From Cricetomys ansorgei (lineage: Eukaryota > Chordata > Mammalia > Rodentia > Nesomyidae): DNA of 64,000 nucleotides. Where the stretch lies: assembly GCA_026225945.1 (NCBI GenBank), contig JAMJFZ010003163.1:24408501-24472500 (forward strand), read 5' to 3'. The translations under genes and the position numbers were made by a program. Positions 1-43,105 of the stretch are shown here, one piece after another; position 1 is the first letter of the stretch, and each line of letters starts with the position of its first letter. Under the pieces are notes generated by a model. The model saw only the letters and a list, made by a program, of their open reading frames with translations. It ran no database searches and was not told where the DNA came from.

Positions 1-1
1 C

Positions 2-30322
<30,321 letters not shown>

Positions 30323-30610
30323 TGCCTGAGGTGGTGGTTCCTGCCCAAAGCTGGGGGTGGGGGTGGGGTCAGAACTCACACTCTCCAGATGGAGACATGG
30401 GCTTCGTGTCCTGCTGCATACTGAGTTATCACATCTGGTGGTCCCTCTGCAGAAGATGGTGTGTTTCCAAACTGGCTGAACCCCATCAAACACACCTTCT
30501 GGGCCTTGGAGCTTTATGGAAAAGTCTCTGGAAGAGTCTATCTCCCTTTGAAAATCTTTTATTTGTCTTGATGGCCAATCATTAAACTTCAATCCTTGAT
30601 TTGTTTGCAA
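30323..30610 (+). other. Slc12a3: Slc12a3 3' UTR, proximal part
   Basis: Non-coding sequence after the stop. The first plausible poly(A) signal is ATTAAA at 30581-30586. The true end may be further downstream, since known NCC transcripts have long 3' UTRs; I see no strong AATAAA outside repeats before 31 kb. Confidence 0.45.
30581..30586 (+). terminator. Slc12a3: Candidate poly(A) signal of Slc12a3
   Basis: ATTAAA 259 bases after the stop codon, followed by a T/G-rich stretch (cttgatttgtttgc). A variant signal, so only a candidate. Confidence 0.4.
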
Positions 30611-30969
30611 ACTGAGTTCCAGCACTAGGCGTGTACCTTAGCAGTATCCTCAGTCCATCCCTGGTAACCATCCCCAGATCTGCCGTCTCCTTCCACCTGG
30701 CAGGAGAGCAGGAGCCCACCCCGAGGACCTGTGCAGAGCTCGGATAACCACAGGGTCCTCTGAGCCTGCGCAGTAACACACATTTATTTCTTCAGCTCTC
30801 ACTCCTGCTGCTCTCGGTGATGGCTTCTAGATGTTCCCACAGGTTATTTAGACCAGGGTTGTTAAGGTTCTTGGATCACAAATTCAATGGTTTTCCTGGA
30901 GACTGGAAACACAGACAGAATAATTCAGGGACACAGAGGAATGTGGAGCCCTGTAGTATTTTCTGTTCT

Positions 30970-31078
30970 ACCTCCCCCTTCCTTCCCCCCAATCTTTATC
31001 CCTCCCTCCCTCCCTTCCTCCCTCCCTCTCTCCCTCCCTCCCTCCCTCCCTTCTTTCTTCCCTCCTTCCTTCCTTCTG
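30970..31078 (+). repeat. (CCCT)n/(CTTC)n polypyrimidine tract
   Basis: Over 100 bases of almost pure C and T on the + strand, a possible triplex-forming tract. Protein frames rich in Pro, Leu and Ser here are artefacts. Confidence 0.95.
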
Positions 31079-31283
31079 ACAGAGTCTCATGTAGTCCAGG
31101 CTGGCCTAGAACTTGCTCTGTAGCTAAGAATAGCTTCAAACTTCTGATCCTCCTGCCTCTGCTCCAGAGTGCTGGGATTCTGGGCACACACTCACAGGCC
31201 TGATTTATGTGGTGCTAGTGATCAAATCTATGGCTTTATGGATACCAGGAAAGCATCTACCAACTGTGCCACCCACACCCAGT
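31078..31283 (-). repeat. B4-type SINE (ID head plus B1-like tail), antisense
   Basis: An antisense B1-like part (gtccaggctggcctagaact, gtgctgggattctgggcac) is followed by an antisense ID-like head (gcatctaccaactgtgccac). Confidence 0.7.
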
Positions 31284-31396
31284 CTCTACCCTGCTTCTAT
31301 TTAAGGTTGCAATCCACTAAATGATTTTTCAGACCCCCTGATGTGCAGCGATCCATGATTTGAAGAACCGATTTCTGCAGGCTGTGCACAGAACCT

Positions 31397-31784
31397 GTGC
31401 TGGTTAGTTTCTTTGTTGTTTGAGGGGTTTGTTTTGTTTTGTCTACATGACACAAGCAAGGACTACCTAAGCAGAAGAAACCTCAATTGACAAAATGCCT
31501 CCCTCTGATTGGCCTGTTTTAATTGATGTGGGAGGGCTTACCCCATATTGCAGTGCTACCCCTGAGCAGGTGGTCCTGGTCCTGTAAGAAAGCAGGCTGA
31601 ACAAGCCATGGGAGCAAGCAGTGACAAGTGTTCCTCCATGGCTATTGCTTCAATTCCTGCCTTGCATTCCTGCCCAGACTTCCTTTCATGATGGACCGTA
31701 AGCTATAATATGAAATAAATCCTTTTCTCCCCAAGAAAAGGTCATGGTCACGGTGTTCATCACAGCGACAGAAACTCTAAGACT
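31397..31784 (+). repeat. Rodent interspersed repeat, copy B
   Basis: Reads gtgctggttagtttc, acatgacacaagcaag, cctctgattggcctgtttta, agaaagcaggctgaacaagc, gaaataaatccttttctccc and catggtcacggtgttcatc. Same family as 32699-33104. Its AATAAA belongs to the repeat. Confidence 0.85.
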
Positions 31785-32698
31785 GGGCCTGCTCAGCACC
31801 ATTGCCCTATCCTCACCCATAGCTCAGGAAAGAAAAGAAACCCAGGAAAGCCGGTGTGGGGATGGGGCAGGGTGTTGGGAAAGACAGACAAGAAGAGCGA
31901 GATTCAGGAATATAACACAAAGCACTGTGGGAGTGGGAGGATGGAGTGCTCAGGTCTGGGAAAGGGGGAAGCGGAGAGGGTAGGAGCGAAGGAAGGAAGG
32001 GAGGAACAGACCCCATCCAGTTCAGCGCTGGAGGGATCGGCCAACCCAGGTGAAAAGAGAGCAGGTTTGCAGGTGGCCAAGTGGGCCTCGGTGAGGGAGT
32101 GCAGTGCTGGGGGCTGGGCAGGTGTGAGAGGACTCACGCCTAGCTCCAGGAAGTGTGCCAGAGCTGCTGCGGGGTGGGGGGGGGGGTGTCCCAGGAATGG
32201 TGGCAGAAGTTGATGACATGGCTGGACCCGCTCTCCCAAACCTGAGGAAGGCACCCGGGTAGGGAGGGCATCCTAGGGTTCTGCCACCCTGCTCCAAGGT
32301 CACTCGAGGTCATCTGATCACAAAAGCCATTCCCTTCCTGAGATCTTCTCATTTAAAAGTAAGGGCCCCCCCCCCACACACACACCAGGCTCCCACAAAC
32401 CCCCACTGTTCACATCAGGACTTGCTGAGCAAGATGAGCGTCTAGCAGAGCTTAGCAGGTGTGTCGCTGGCTTAGCAGGTGTCACTGTTCTGCTGTCTGG
32501 GGACCCTGCACCCAATTCCCAGCTCTATAGAAAGCACTGGCTCCACTAGACAATGTTGGCTTTTCTGGAACTATATGGGAACTATTTCCTGGCAAATGGT
32601 GTTCCCTCTTCAGACCCCAAGGAGTCCTTGGCCTGAGATTATAGAATGATTTGGCTTGGGTTTTAAATTAAAATCTTTAAAACGTTAAATATCTTTAT

Positions 32699-33104
32699 GC
32701 TGGCTAGTTTCATGTCAACTTGACACAAGCTAGAGTCATCTGAAAGGAGGGAGCCTCAATTGAGAAAATGTGTCCATAAGATCCAGCTGTAGGGCATTTT
32801 CTTAATTAGTGATCGATGGGGGAGGGGCCTGCCCGCTGTGGGTGGTGCTTTCCCTGGGCTGCTAGTCCTGGGTTCTGTAAGAAAGCAGGCCAAGCAAGCC
32901 ACAAAGAGCAAGCCAGTAAGCAGCACCCTTCCATTACCTCTGCATCAGTTCCTGCCTCCAGGTTCATACCCTGTCCGAGTTCCTGTCCTGACTCCCTTCA
33001 GTGATGGACTACGATGTGGAAGTGGAAGGCAAATAAACCCTTTTCCCCCAAGTTGCTGTTGGTCATGGTGTTTCATTGCTGCAATATAAATCCCAACTAG
33101 GACA
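32699..33104 (+). repeat. Rodent interspersed repeat, copy C
   Basis: Starts gctggctagtttcatgtcaa and ends atcccaactaggaca. The two ends are loosely inverted repeats of each other, which hints at a non-autonomous DNA element. It is the least decayed of the three copies. Confidence 0.85.
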
Positions 33105-33164
33105 GTGTTTAACAATACTAAAAGTTCTATTTTTACAAAGGAAAAGAATGAGGAATGTATGTAT

Positions 33165-33290
33165 TAATTTGTTGGAAAGGTTTTCCTATAGTCCAGGCTG
33201 GAATTAGGACTCTCCATCCCCCTTTCCTCAGCTTCCTGAATGCTGGGACTGCCGGTGTGTGCTACCCTCCCCCATCTCAAAAAGCTTTGA
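33165..33290 (-). repeat. B1/B4-like SINE fragment, antisense
   Basis: Contains gtccaggctggaattagg and gaatgctgggactgccggtg, a decayed antisense B1 core. Confidence 0.6.
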
Positions 33291-34075
33291 GTTACCATCA
33301 AGGCCCAAAACATTGGAAGCCCAAAACCACAACACAGAACGTACTTGTTTGGTAGCTCAGTGCTTTTCAACTATGAGAAGTAATTTGAAAAACCGAAGTC
33401 ATGTTGTCATGTTGTTGTTGCTTTGCTTTGTTTTGCCCTCACCCTGGATGGAACATTTCTCTTCATTCTTGATGTCAGATGGTCAGTTTGCTTAGAAATA
33501 TTTACAGCACTTTCTTTCCTCTTTGTTCCTCTTGCATACATTTGCAGTCAGTCCATGGGGGAACATTCTCAGACTTCTGACACTACCCAGCATTTTGGAT
33601 CTTGCCCCGACTGAAAGAGAGGTTGGTTACAAAGATCCATGGTGTGGCCACCCGAAAACTTGAATCTGGGTGTGTGTGACTTCAGATGCACCCTCTTAAT
33701 CTCTCCGGGCCTCTGCTAACAAAATGGGAAAATTGGGTCTCAGTAGGTGTCCCCAGACAGTTTACCTGCCAATGAGTGTGTTTGGCCCAGCGTGGCTGAA
33801 TAAATAGTTTGTATAGCAGGGATGGACAGGTGGGGACATTGTAGACATTCTTCAGTCTCCATCTCCTCTCCATGCCCAGCTCTTCCTCCTTCCCTGCTGT
33901 AGGAGCTTTCGGTCAGGTCTCTAAGGTGACCTTGGATGAGGTTTTGGCCCTTATCCACCCATAGAGAGGCCTACTTAGAACTGAATTCCCTTTCATGCAC
34001 CTGCCTGGCCTGTAGAGAAATAGCCCTCTGAGAAAGCTAGGAAGGGTCTATATTCCAGGGGTCTATATTCAGAGG

Positions 34076-34775
34076 CCTGTGTGGTCTGGATGGAATGTAG
34101 ACACATCTTTAATCCCAGTATTCAAAAGGCAATGGTAGTACACATCTTTAATCCCTAAGAGAAACAGAACTCAGGAGTCAGTATCACACAGGAAGTGATG
34201 TCTGAGATGAGTCAGATTAAAAGACAGGCAAAATGACTAATCAGAGGAAGAGTTAGTGGAGTGAGTCAGAGTGAGGGCACACCCAACTCTCATGATAGAA
34301 AAGGTGGACTCTCAGCTCAGAGAGAGGCGTTATAGCCAGTTTGAAGCAGAGCAGAGTTGAATTACACAGGAGTTACAGTCAGTCAGTTATGGAGTCAGTT
34401 ACAACGGAATCAGTCACAGTGGCAGGATAAAGCAATGAGATCTCAGGGAGAGACACAGAGACACAGCAGAACACGGTAAAAGAAGTCAGTATCAGACAGG
34501 AAGAAGGATCTAGTCAGAGTGGCTCAGTCAGCAGTTGGTCTCAGAGGCTAAGGCTGAGGCCTTCTAGGTCAGGGCTAGTAGTCTGATTGTATGAAGGCTA
34601 AAGATTCCAGTTCAAGGATTAAGACTAGATTGTAAAGAGGCTGAAATGCTCTAAGGCTCCAGGCAAGAAATGGTGATTTAATTAGACCATAGAATTTATT
34701 CTTGAATAAATTCTTGAATAAATAAACCTGAGTCATCTGCTATATCTGTTGTGAATCTACATCTACATTGGCCTC
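34076..34775 (+). mobile_element. Unidentified LTR-like interspersed block
   Basis: A 700-base block distinct from its surroundings: no CpG-rich part, many gtcagt/cagtca words (especially 34373-34430), an internal gaataaataaacc poly(A)-like signal near the end, a tg start and a ca end. It looks like a solo LTR of a rodent ERV, but I cannot name the family and find no clear target duplication. Confidence 0.35.
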
Positions 34776-36310
34776 TCCAGTGTGGTCAGGTTGAAGTGGG
34801 TTTCACAGAAATGAGGCCTGATGGAATATTCTAGAAGAACCACCTGGCTGGGAAGCCCTTAAAGTGTATGCAAAGCAGCCAGGTGAACCTCACACAGCTC
34901 AGGCAGCCAGCAAATAACGCTTCAAGAATTTACAGAACAAGGACACCCGGCCGCTGGCTGGATTGGCAATAACCCAATCTTTGGGAAGTTTAATCGTGTG
35001 GCTGAAGGCACAAGTACCACGGAAGAACCTGCTTCCTGAAACACACCACAACAATTCAGTTTCTGAGGAGACCCGCTGGCAGGGAGGCTAGCAAACGGAA
35101 GTCCCCTGGGTAAAAGACAGTGACAAGAAGCCATGAATAACATGATAGGCTGTGACCAAGTTTTTTGTACATGACCTTTTGAGGGACATTTACAACCTAA
35201 ACTATAACAGCAAGGTACAGAGGGAGGGGAGCTGAGTCTGTCCACAAAGAACCAGACACGGGGTGAATTCCTATAGACCCAGTAGCTAGCAAGCAGGCAG
35301 AGGCGTTTGCTTGGGCTGGAATGACAGAAGGGAGAATCCAGACTTGAGTGGGAGAGGCCAGCAAGCAGAAGGAAACTCAGGAGCATTCTGAAAGGTCCTA
35401 CCATTTTAAGATTGGTGTTTGGGCTACTTCTGTGGTCTCTAGTCGTCGCTGAAGTGCTGGGTCTACTGTGAAACTGATTTCAGGAAGGTGGCGTCTCTTC
35501 CTTGTTTGCTTGTGGTGCAGGCCACACACACGCTAAGCATGTGTTCTATGTCCCACATAGAGTGGGACTTTTGCCAGGGCAGAGGTGGGTGGGAGAGAAA
35601 GGACTCAGCGCACAACGATCTATTCAGAACGTTTCTGTAAAAAGAAAAGAGCGTGCTGGAAAAGGCGCGTGGAGTTTCAAACAAATCACTTTTGTTTCTG
35701 TTCTCTTCAAAGTAAAATGCTGAGTGGCGATCGGATATTTAGCCAAGGGATGGAAGGGAGGCTGCGACAGGGTCAAAGGTGCACTTCTGTGGTTACCTGG
35801 AGTTCCAGCTCAGCTGTGACTCTTCCCCCGGATGCTGGCTGGAAAGCAGTGTCCACATGACTCTTTACACATCCTGGAGCCAAACTTAGGCGGCCAGGGA
35901 AAACCATAAGCCTGGCCCTGGATGTTCCTGCAGCCTGAGCTGGGCCAGCAGCTGCTACAATGAGAGACAAGACATCTGATCAGGCAGACCCGCCCACTAC
36001 TCTCCCATGGCTGAGTCCCCTGCAGGGGGAATCAATCCATAAGCATTTGCTATGTGGAGGCTGTTGTATTATTTGCCGGGAACTCACATCCAACAGAACA
36101 GCCCAAGGAGTTCTGTTTTATTTTTTCAGTGTGGTTAAAAAAAAAAAAAAAAACAAAATCCCCATCTCCACTAAGTCCCGGTGGACTTGGCGCCTTCCCT
36201 GTGCTCTCGAGGTCCCCAGCACCCAGGGTTTCATCATCTTTCAAGAAAAGTTCTGGATGGGTAAGGAAGGTAGTCACTCCAAGCCTCTGCCCGGCAACCA
36301 CTAATCTGCT

Positions 36311-36670
36311 CTCTGCCTCTGTGGATTTGCCTATTCTGGATGTTTCATATAAATAGACACAGCACGTGCCGTTCTGGGTCGCTTGTTTCTCTTACTCCGC
36401 TGTTTCCGAGAGTCCCCCACGTCACAACGTGTATTTACACCTCACTCTGTTGCCTTGTGTGGACCGATCACATTTTATTGATTTACGGTTGACCGATACG
36501 CTGGTTGTTTCCGCTTTGGGAGCTGTTGTAAATCATGCTGTCATGAATATTCACAAGCAAGCTTTGTATTTCTTCCTTCAGCTGTTTTCCGTTTCTGGAG
36601 GTAAACCTAAGAGTAAAATTTCTAGGTCAGGTGGTAATATTATGTTTGACTCTTTAAACATTGTAAAGGT
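36311..36670 (-). mobile_element. LINE-1 (L1M) 3' fragment, antisense
   Basis: Reads tctgtggatttgcctattct, catataaatagacacagcac, tggttgtttccgctttggga, atcatgctgtcatgaatatt and taaaatttctaggtcaggtg. This is the reverse complement of the end of ORF2 and 3' region of old mammalian L1. Confidence 0.8.
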
Positions 36671-36717
36671 GGAGTTGGTTTTTCGGGGGGAGGGGGCTTA
36701 ACGTGTTTATTTATGTG

Positions 36718-36720
<3 letters not shown>

Positions 36721-36762
<42 letters not shown>
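36721..36762 (+). repeat. (TG)n microsatellite
   Basis: About 40 bases of uninterrupted gtgtgt, at the A-tail side of the antisense SINE that follows. Confidence 0.97.
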
Positions 36763-36764
36763 CA

Positions 36765-36905
36765 CCCATGGTGAACAGAAGAATCAGATCTCTTGGAGAC
36801 GGAGTTATAGACTTTTGTGAGCTGCCCCGTGTGGGTGCTGGGATCTGAATTCTGGTCCTCCTGATAGAGCAGCAAATGCCCTTAACCACCGAGCCATCCT
36901 TCCTC
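36765..36905 (-). repeat. B2/B3-type SINE, antisense
   Basis: Reads tcttggagacggagttatag, tgggtgctgggatctgaatt and ccttaaccaccgagccatcc, the reverse complement of a B3-like tRNA-derived SINE. Confidence 0.85.
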
Positions 36906-38557
36906 TCTCTCAGGGGGAACAGTTGCCTAGCACTAGCCACAGTTAAGAGGGGAATCTGACTCCAGGGAGATTCTGGTAAGGCAAGAAAGCTGCTCCAGTT
37001 GAGCGTGGGCAGGCGGGCTTGTGAAAGATGGATTTCAAGAGTCAGGAACATGAACACCCTCTTCCTGGGCTACGAAGATGGCTTTTGCAGCTTTTTACCT
37101 CTTCTGGCCTCAGAAATGACCATAAAAGGCGAGGTTCTTGGTGTTCAGATTATTTAGGGGATTTCTAGAAACCAAATAAAAACAAGAGTTCCAAAAACGA
37201 AATGCAGAAGTTCAACCAGGCCTGTGACACCAGATGGTTTGAAATCAAACAGCACACGCGCAGTCATTTCCCTCTGGCTCTGGTCTTGTGAAGAGCTCTT
37301 CTGGGTCTCGGGCCTGACTGGGAGACAGGCAGCCTTGGCTCCTTGGTGCTTTCCATGCGTGTTCGGGATGTAAACTGGATTAGCCCTCGGCACAGAGAGT
37401 ACATCATAGTAGAGTCCACACCGTCGTCAAATTCTATCAGGCCACAGCCCTATTATTTGCACAGATACCATCTAAAAACGGATTTCTCCTCAGCTCGCTG
37501 ACTTCTTTCCTTGATCCACTTGAACTGCTCTCTCTGAAGCACACAGAGGAATACAGACTGTAAGATTTCATTTGTACATGATCAACTGGAGTAGCCAGAA
37601 ACCATCCAGCCATGACTGAGAGGAGGGGTGGCAGGGGCCAGGAAGCTGACTCGGTTTGGGAGTGATAGGAAGGAATGTTCTAGCTGACAGCAGTACGGGT
37701 TCCACAGGCAAATATGCTTGCCAAGCTCTATGCAAATCACATGTCAGATCTGGTTAAATACTAAGTTTTAAAGAGCTGCTAGCACTCTGTGATTCAGTTT
37801 GCCCAGCTGTAGGGTGGCAATGGTGACAGCGCGCTCTCTGAGGCAGCGGTCGGAGGTTGGACGGTGAGGTCATGCATAGCGCCCGGGGCTGCGGTGTGTT
37901 GCTAGCCCTTGTGCACGACAGCTGCTACTTTTACAACTTCTATGCAGAAGGCAGTCTTCACTGTCAAGGCCTTGGTTCTGGAGTGTCTCCCCTCCCCCAA
38001 CGGTGTTAATCCACTCCACTGCAGATCTATCTCTTCTTCCATTGACAAATAGGGTGACCCAAGCCTCAAGTCTGTCCTGCTCTGTAATGGCTTTGATTCC
38101 TACTACCCCAAACAACCCAGTGCTCATACTTCTGAAAGGGACCGAAGTCTTTGCTGAGCTGGCCCCAAGACTTCTTTCTGTTCGTATTCTCACTGATATC
38201 AACATGGCGATTATTATTATTGTGGCTGTTGCTGTGATTATTATCTAAAAATAAACCGTGTACTTGCCACACTTGACCAGTGGGGTCTTCATACATATCC
38301 GGTTGAGCGTATCAGGCCCTACCTGGTAGATCTGAGATACTTCCCAAACACCTGTCCTTTGGGGGGCGGCACACAGGGTCTCCTGCGGCCCAGACTGACC
38401 TAGACTTCAGATCTTCCTGCGTAGGCCCCTGAGTTCTGTGTGCCGCCATACCTAATGCGTGTGTGCTTTGTAAAGTATGTGCACTTTTGAACTGAAGTTG
38501 CGTGTGCATGTAGTAAATCACACAAATCATAAACACACGCTATGATTGGGTTTTTGC

Positions 38558-38634
38558 TTTGCTTGCAGTGGTAGGGATGGAATGGGGGGACTTGTGGGTA
38601 AATGCTCTACCACTGAGCTATACCCCCAGCCCCA
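38558..38634 (-). repeat. ID-type SINE, antisense
   Basis: Ends gctctaccactgagctatacccccagcccc, the reverse of the ID tRNA-like head with box A. Confidence 0.75.
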
Positions 38635-39266
38635 ATGTGGTTAGTTTTGAGAAACTTAGATCCCAGAGGATAGGTCCCTCCCCAAGATATGTCTCTGGTG
38701 CCTTGTAGTATGCTGGCAGAATTGCAGCACAGGCTGCGTGGAGAAACACTCTGATCCTCAGTGCTCGTTGACCTCCCTGGTACTCACACTCTGCCGTGGG
38801 CGATCTCCAGCTCTCAGTGTGGCATCGCCGAGTCAGAATTGGGCAGAGAGACCCACAGTGGGTCTTTGCGAACCGGGATAATTGGGACCATAACTGTGCC
38901 TCACCCAAATCCGTCTCTGCTGCCCCATTCCCTCCCCAGGCAACTACCATCTCCTGTCACCCCAGGATACTTTTGCTTCCCAGGGTTGTTTTCTGAACGG
39001 GATGAAGTAGCATACACGGCGACCCTACGTTATCCATTGGTACCCATGGGGAATTGGTTCCAGGGCCCCTGTACTGAAACCTGTGGATGTTCAAGTCCTT
39101 TACAATTACAAATTGACAAAACACCTGTCATCCTCCTGGCAAGTGGGAGTCATCTCTAGATAGTTGATAATGGTTAGCAATGTGAGGTCACAGAGGTCGT
39201 TTCGGGAATGATGACCAGACAAATCTGTTCAGTTTAGTACAGACACAAGATTTTTGTTGGTTTTTA

Positions 39267-39378
39267 ATTTTGGAAACAAAGTATTGCTTGGTAGCCAAGC
39301 TGGCCTTGAACATGTGATCTTCCTCCCTAAGCTTCTCAAATGCTGGCATCACAGGCACGAACCACTATGCTTGGCTCC
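39267..39378 (-). repeat. B1-like SINE, antisense, decayed
   Basis: Reads ggtagccaagctggccttga, atgctggcatcacaggcacg and accactatgcttggct. Confidence 0.7.
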
Positions 39379-40004
39379 AGACACAACTCTTAAAAAAGAT
39401 GTTTTTTGCTAGTCACCCCTGGCGCTGCTGTCCAGTGTGACCCGCCACCCCACACTAAGACAGACCAGTCCAGTCTGGCTGTCGCTTGGGTCACCTCTGG
39501 TTGCCCCAGGGTCGCAGTCTCTGCCGTGAAGAGGGTGGTTCGGCAGCTCCTGCTGGAGGCTTTTCAGGCAGCTGCAGGCTTGAAACAGCCTGTCTCCAGG
39601 ATGCTCAGCATGACACCCTGCTGACTGCTGCGTCTTCAAGTACAAGTCCCCCAGGCCCCAGGAAGGCTGCTCATTTTTGCAGTCACATCTTTCAGAGGTT
39701 TCTCCAATCACTTTTCACGAACCAGTGAGCATTCCAGAGAACCTAAATCTGAAGCCTGTACGAAAGCTTCCCTAAAACACAGGTGCCACGATGCACACAC
39801 TCCTGTCAGTCCTCAGTTCTCTGAATTTTCACAGATTTCTGGTTTACAAGATTTAACTATTTTATATACACTAGTTGAGGCATACAAAACAATGTGGCAT
39901 ACAAAAGACGATGGAAAAAAAAATGTTTTTGCTGATGTTGGTTGGACCCATGGACGCAAAATCTCACGGAATCCAAGGCTGACAGATTCGTTGTGCCTGC
40001 TTCT

Positions 40005-40239
40005 CTCATTCAGCCTGGCTTCGGGGTTTGTTCATGTTGCTGCCTGTGTCTGTCAGCCCATTCCTTTTTGTTACTGACTAATATTACATTTATGAAAACA
40101 TCATGATTTGTCTGGCTTCCTGGGGCTGCTCCAAGAGCTGGAAAACAAACTGATTCTTGTGCAGCACAGATGTAAGGTTTTTTGTTTTTTTTTACCCTGG
40201 TCTATTCCTGCTACTATAATGGCTGGATTCTAAGATGTC

Positions 40240-40279
<40 letters not shown>

Positions 40280-40420
40280 TTTTTATAAGAAAATTGCTAG
40301 GCCAAATTCCACAAGGCTGGACTATTTTATACTTCTGCTAGCGGCAGATGAGCATTCTGTTGCTCCATACTCTTGGCCACTGAAGGATCTTCATGCTGTC
40401 CTCTAAACATTGATGGCTAA
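40005..40420 (-). mobile_element. LINE-1 (L1M) 3' fragment, antisense
   Basis: Reads gtttgttcatgttgctgcct, cccattcctttttgttactg, aattgctaggccaaattcca and cattctgttgctccatactc. It covers a similar part of L1 to 36311-36670, so it is a separate copy. A (TG)n run (40242-40279) has expanded inside it. Confidence 0.75.
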
Positions 40421-41099
40421 TATTTACTGAGTTCCCATTTTGTGTTGCCACTATAACAAACGCATCACAGTCAGAGAGTGCCTTGAACCTGAATTCTCAT
40501 CCTGAGAGCAGAAGGTGTTCGGCTGCTCCCCTTTTCCTTAGCCCTAACAAAACCCAGCTAAACTCTAAATGCTGCCTGCTTCACTGTCACGGGCAAAGGA
40601 ATGTGGCCTGGTTGGTGCTTATCTGACCGCAGTAGCTGGACGACCTAGGGCTGAGCCCATTTTCTGATAGGTGTCTCCCTCTTTTCCCTGTGAGATCACG
40701 TCTTCTGCAGAAGGTGCTTTTCTAGGACTTTGTCTGGCTCTGTCTTGAGAGCTTTAATAACATCCTGTTTGAATCTCACAATAATGCAGTAAAATATTAA
40801 TGCATTACATGTTAATAATTAAAATTAATATAGCTTAAAAAATAGATACAGAGAGGTTAAGTAACTCCCTAGGGTCATGCACTTAATAAGTGGCAAAAGC
40901 TAGGGTTGAAGACAGGCAGTTTGTCTTGCTGGTTTAGCCACAGAGCTATTCCCGTCTCCCCATGCAAATTCTGTATATAAAATTAACCGGCCCAGTTGTT
41001 ATTAATCACTAATTGTTACCGCCATCATTTCCATTCAGATACACTCATCCTCCCGTCTCCTGCTCTCGTCTCAGCGGAATCATATCCCTCTCCAAAAAT

Positions 41100-41405
41100 G
41101 GAGGCTGGAGAGATGGCTCAGTGGGTAAAGTGCTTGCCTCTCAAGCACAAGGACCTGAGTTTGAATCCTCAGAACTCACATAAAGCCAGATGACGAATCT
41201 AGTATCTAGTCGTCCCAGTGCTCCTATGGAGAGATGGGAAGCAGAGGTGGAGGAATCCCTGAAAGCTCACCCGCCAGCTAGCCTGGCGTATGCATCAGAA
41301 AACAAACGAGCAAACAAACCCTGTCTCAAAGGAGGTGGAAGGCAAGAACCACCATCCGAAGTTGTCCTCTGACCTCACATAAGTGCCACAGCGTGCACAT
41401 ATCCA
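41100..41405 (+). repeat. tRNA-headed SINE (B2/B4 group), composite
   Basis: Starts gaggctggagagatggctca, followed by gcttgcctctcaagcacaag and a B1-like part ending ccctgtctcaaaggaggtgg, then a second unique tail. A head-plus-B1 fusion of the B4/B3 group. Confidence 0.65.
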
Positions 41406-42185
41406 TGTTCTCACACATGATTGAGTACGGGGGGGGGGGTGTGCGGGGGCGGGGAGAATCATTGCAGTACACACCTGTAACCCTAAGAAGCTGAGGCTGA
41501 AGGATCACAGGTTCAAGACCAACCTGGGCTACATGGCAAGTCCCTGAATCCCACACAAAAAGTATGAGGCTTTTGCAGTCTCTCCTATTTCGGTTCTCAC
41601 TGCCCCCTGCTGCTGCCCCTTAGGCTCCTAGGGCCAGGAAGAACAGGTCACAGCGTGTTTATCTTTCTATCCTTGGCAATTCACTCAGTTGAACTCAGTG
41701 TTTTTCTAAAGTCACTATACGCAGAATCACCAAAGTCCTTCTGAGGGGGCTATTTCATAGGGAGATTGTAGTAGTATTGCTGCTGTGGTGGTTCAGCCAA
41801 GAAGACAGGAGGCATTTTCATAGAATCAAACCCTGCCAGACTTCAGAAGAGGGAACTACCGTCATGGCAAGCACCATTCTCACGGAGGAACCACAAGTGT
41901 CTCAGCTCAGGTGTTTTACTGATTCAGCACTCCTTAGGTGTTCTACTGATAGCACATGCAGATCATTAGCAATTAAACAACCCCCACAGAAATCCAATAC
42001 CTGCAGACAATACAAAATGCCCTAGACCTACGACAGCCTCTTACCTAAGAGTGCATAAAACAATTTCAAACATATCTAAAAATAAACTTCCCCAACAGGA
42101 GATAATTCAAGGCAGAAAAAAAAAATTGCATGTATTTTTCTCCTTGGGATGAAGAGTGCAAAGTCAACAACATAGTCCCTCCTCA

Positions 42186-42186
<1 letters not shown>

Positions 42187-42241
<55 letters not shown>

Positions 42242-42310
42242 CTGAGAATCAAAACAAGGACCTCATGCGTGTTAGGCAAGCATAGTACCATCAAGAGGCA
42301 CCCCAAGCCC
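42187..42310 (-). repeat. (CA)n plus ID-like SINE, antisense
   Basis: About 50 bases of (ac)n followed by an antisense ID-like core (tcatgcgtgttaggcaagca). Confidence 0.7.
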
Positions 42311-42610
42311 ACCCTTTCCTTGTGTAGTTCGGCATGGAAATGGACAAGCTGTCTTAGGGATCCAAGATTTGTCCCTGAAGATGGGAGAAAGCACTCTGCG
42401 GGCATACTTCATTTGCCAATGAGGCCCTTATCTCTTGTCTGGCTGTCACCCAAGGTTTCTGCTTGTCTTATCTACTCTTACTCCACTGGTAGTTCCTAGC
42501 TAGCAAGCCTACCCTATCAGTTATGCTTTCCCATCCAGAAGAGGTGGGAAAACCCCCATATTTCTGGGGCCCCGTCCACAATGAATATATAAGGCTTATG
42601 AAGAACTCTA

Positions 42611-42955
42611 AGGGCTGGAAAGTGGTTCAGAGGTTAAGATCACTTCTTCAAAATTATGAGAACGAGAATTTAGATCCCAAGACCCATACAATAAGCTGAG
42701 TATCCCTTGCAAAGACCTATAACCCCAGCTCTGAGTGGTGGAGAGACAGGAGAATTGCTGGTGCTTGCTGAATTCCAGCGTCCCTGAGAAAACAGGAGCC
42801 TGGAGTTCAGGAGAGAAACTGTCTCAAAGGAAAGGGCAGAGACGGACAGAGAGCCCGTGACACTCTTTTCTGGTCTCTTCACCATTGTCCCTACTTACAT
42901 GCACACAGATAACACACATACACGCATACACAAATAAAACAAATCATTTACTTAT
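42611..42955 (+). repeat. tRNA-headed SINE (B2/B4 group), composite
   Basis: Starts gggctggaaagtggttcaga; the inner part ctctgagtggtggagagaca and the tail parallel the element at 41100-41405, so this is a second copy of the same family. Confidence 0.6.
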
Positions 42956-42968
42956 TTATTGATTTATT

Positions 42969-43105
42969 TTTTGAGACAGGGTTTCTCTGTTGTAACTCTG
43001 GCTGTCCTGGAACTCACTCTGTAGACCAGGCTGGTCTCGAACTCACAGACATCCACCTGCCTCAGCCTCCCGAGTGCTGGGATTAAAGGCACGGACCACC
43101 ACTGA
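42969..43105 (-). repeat. B1 SINE, antisense, young
   Basis: Reads ttgagacagggtttctctgt, accaggctggtctcgaactc and gtgctgggattaaaggcacg with few changes from B1 consensus. Confidence 0.93.

Noticed and set aside
30817..31203. A 128-codon frame with Pro/Ser/Leu repeats
   Set aside because: It runs through a polypyrimidine tract and a B4 SINE.
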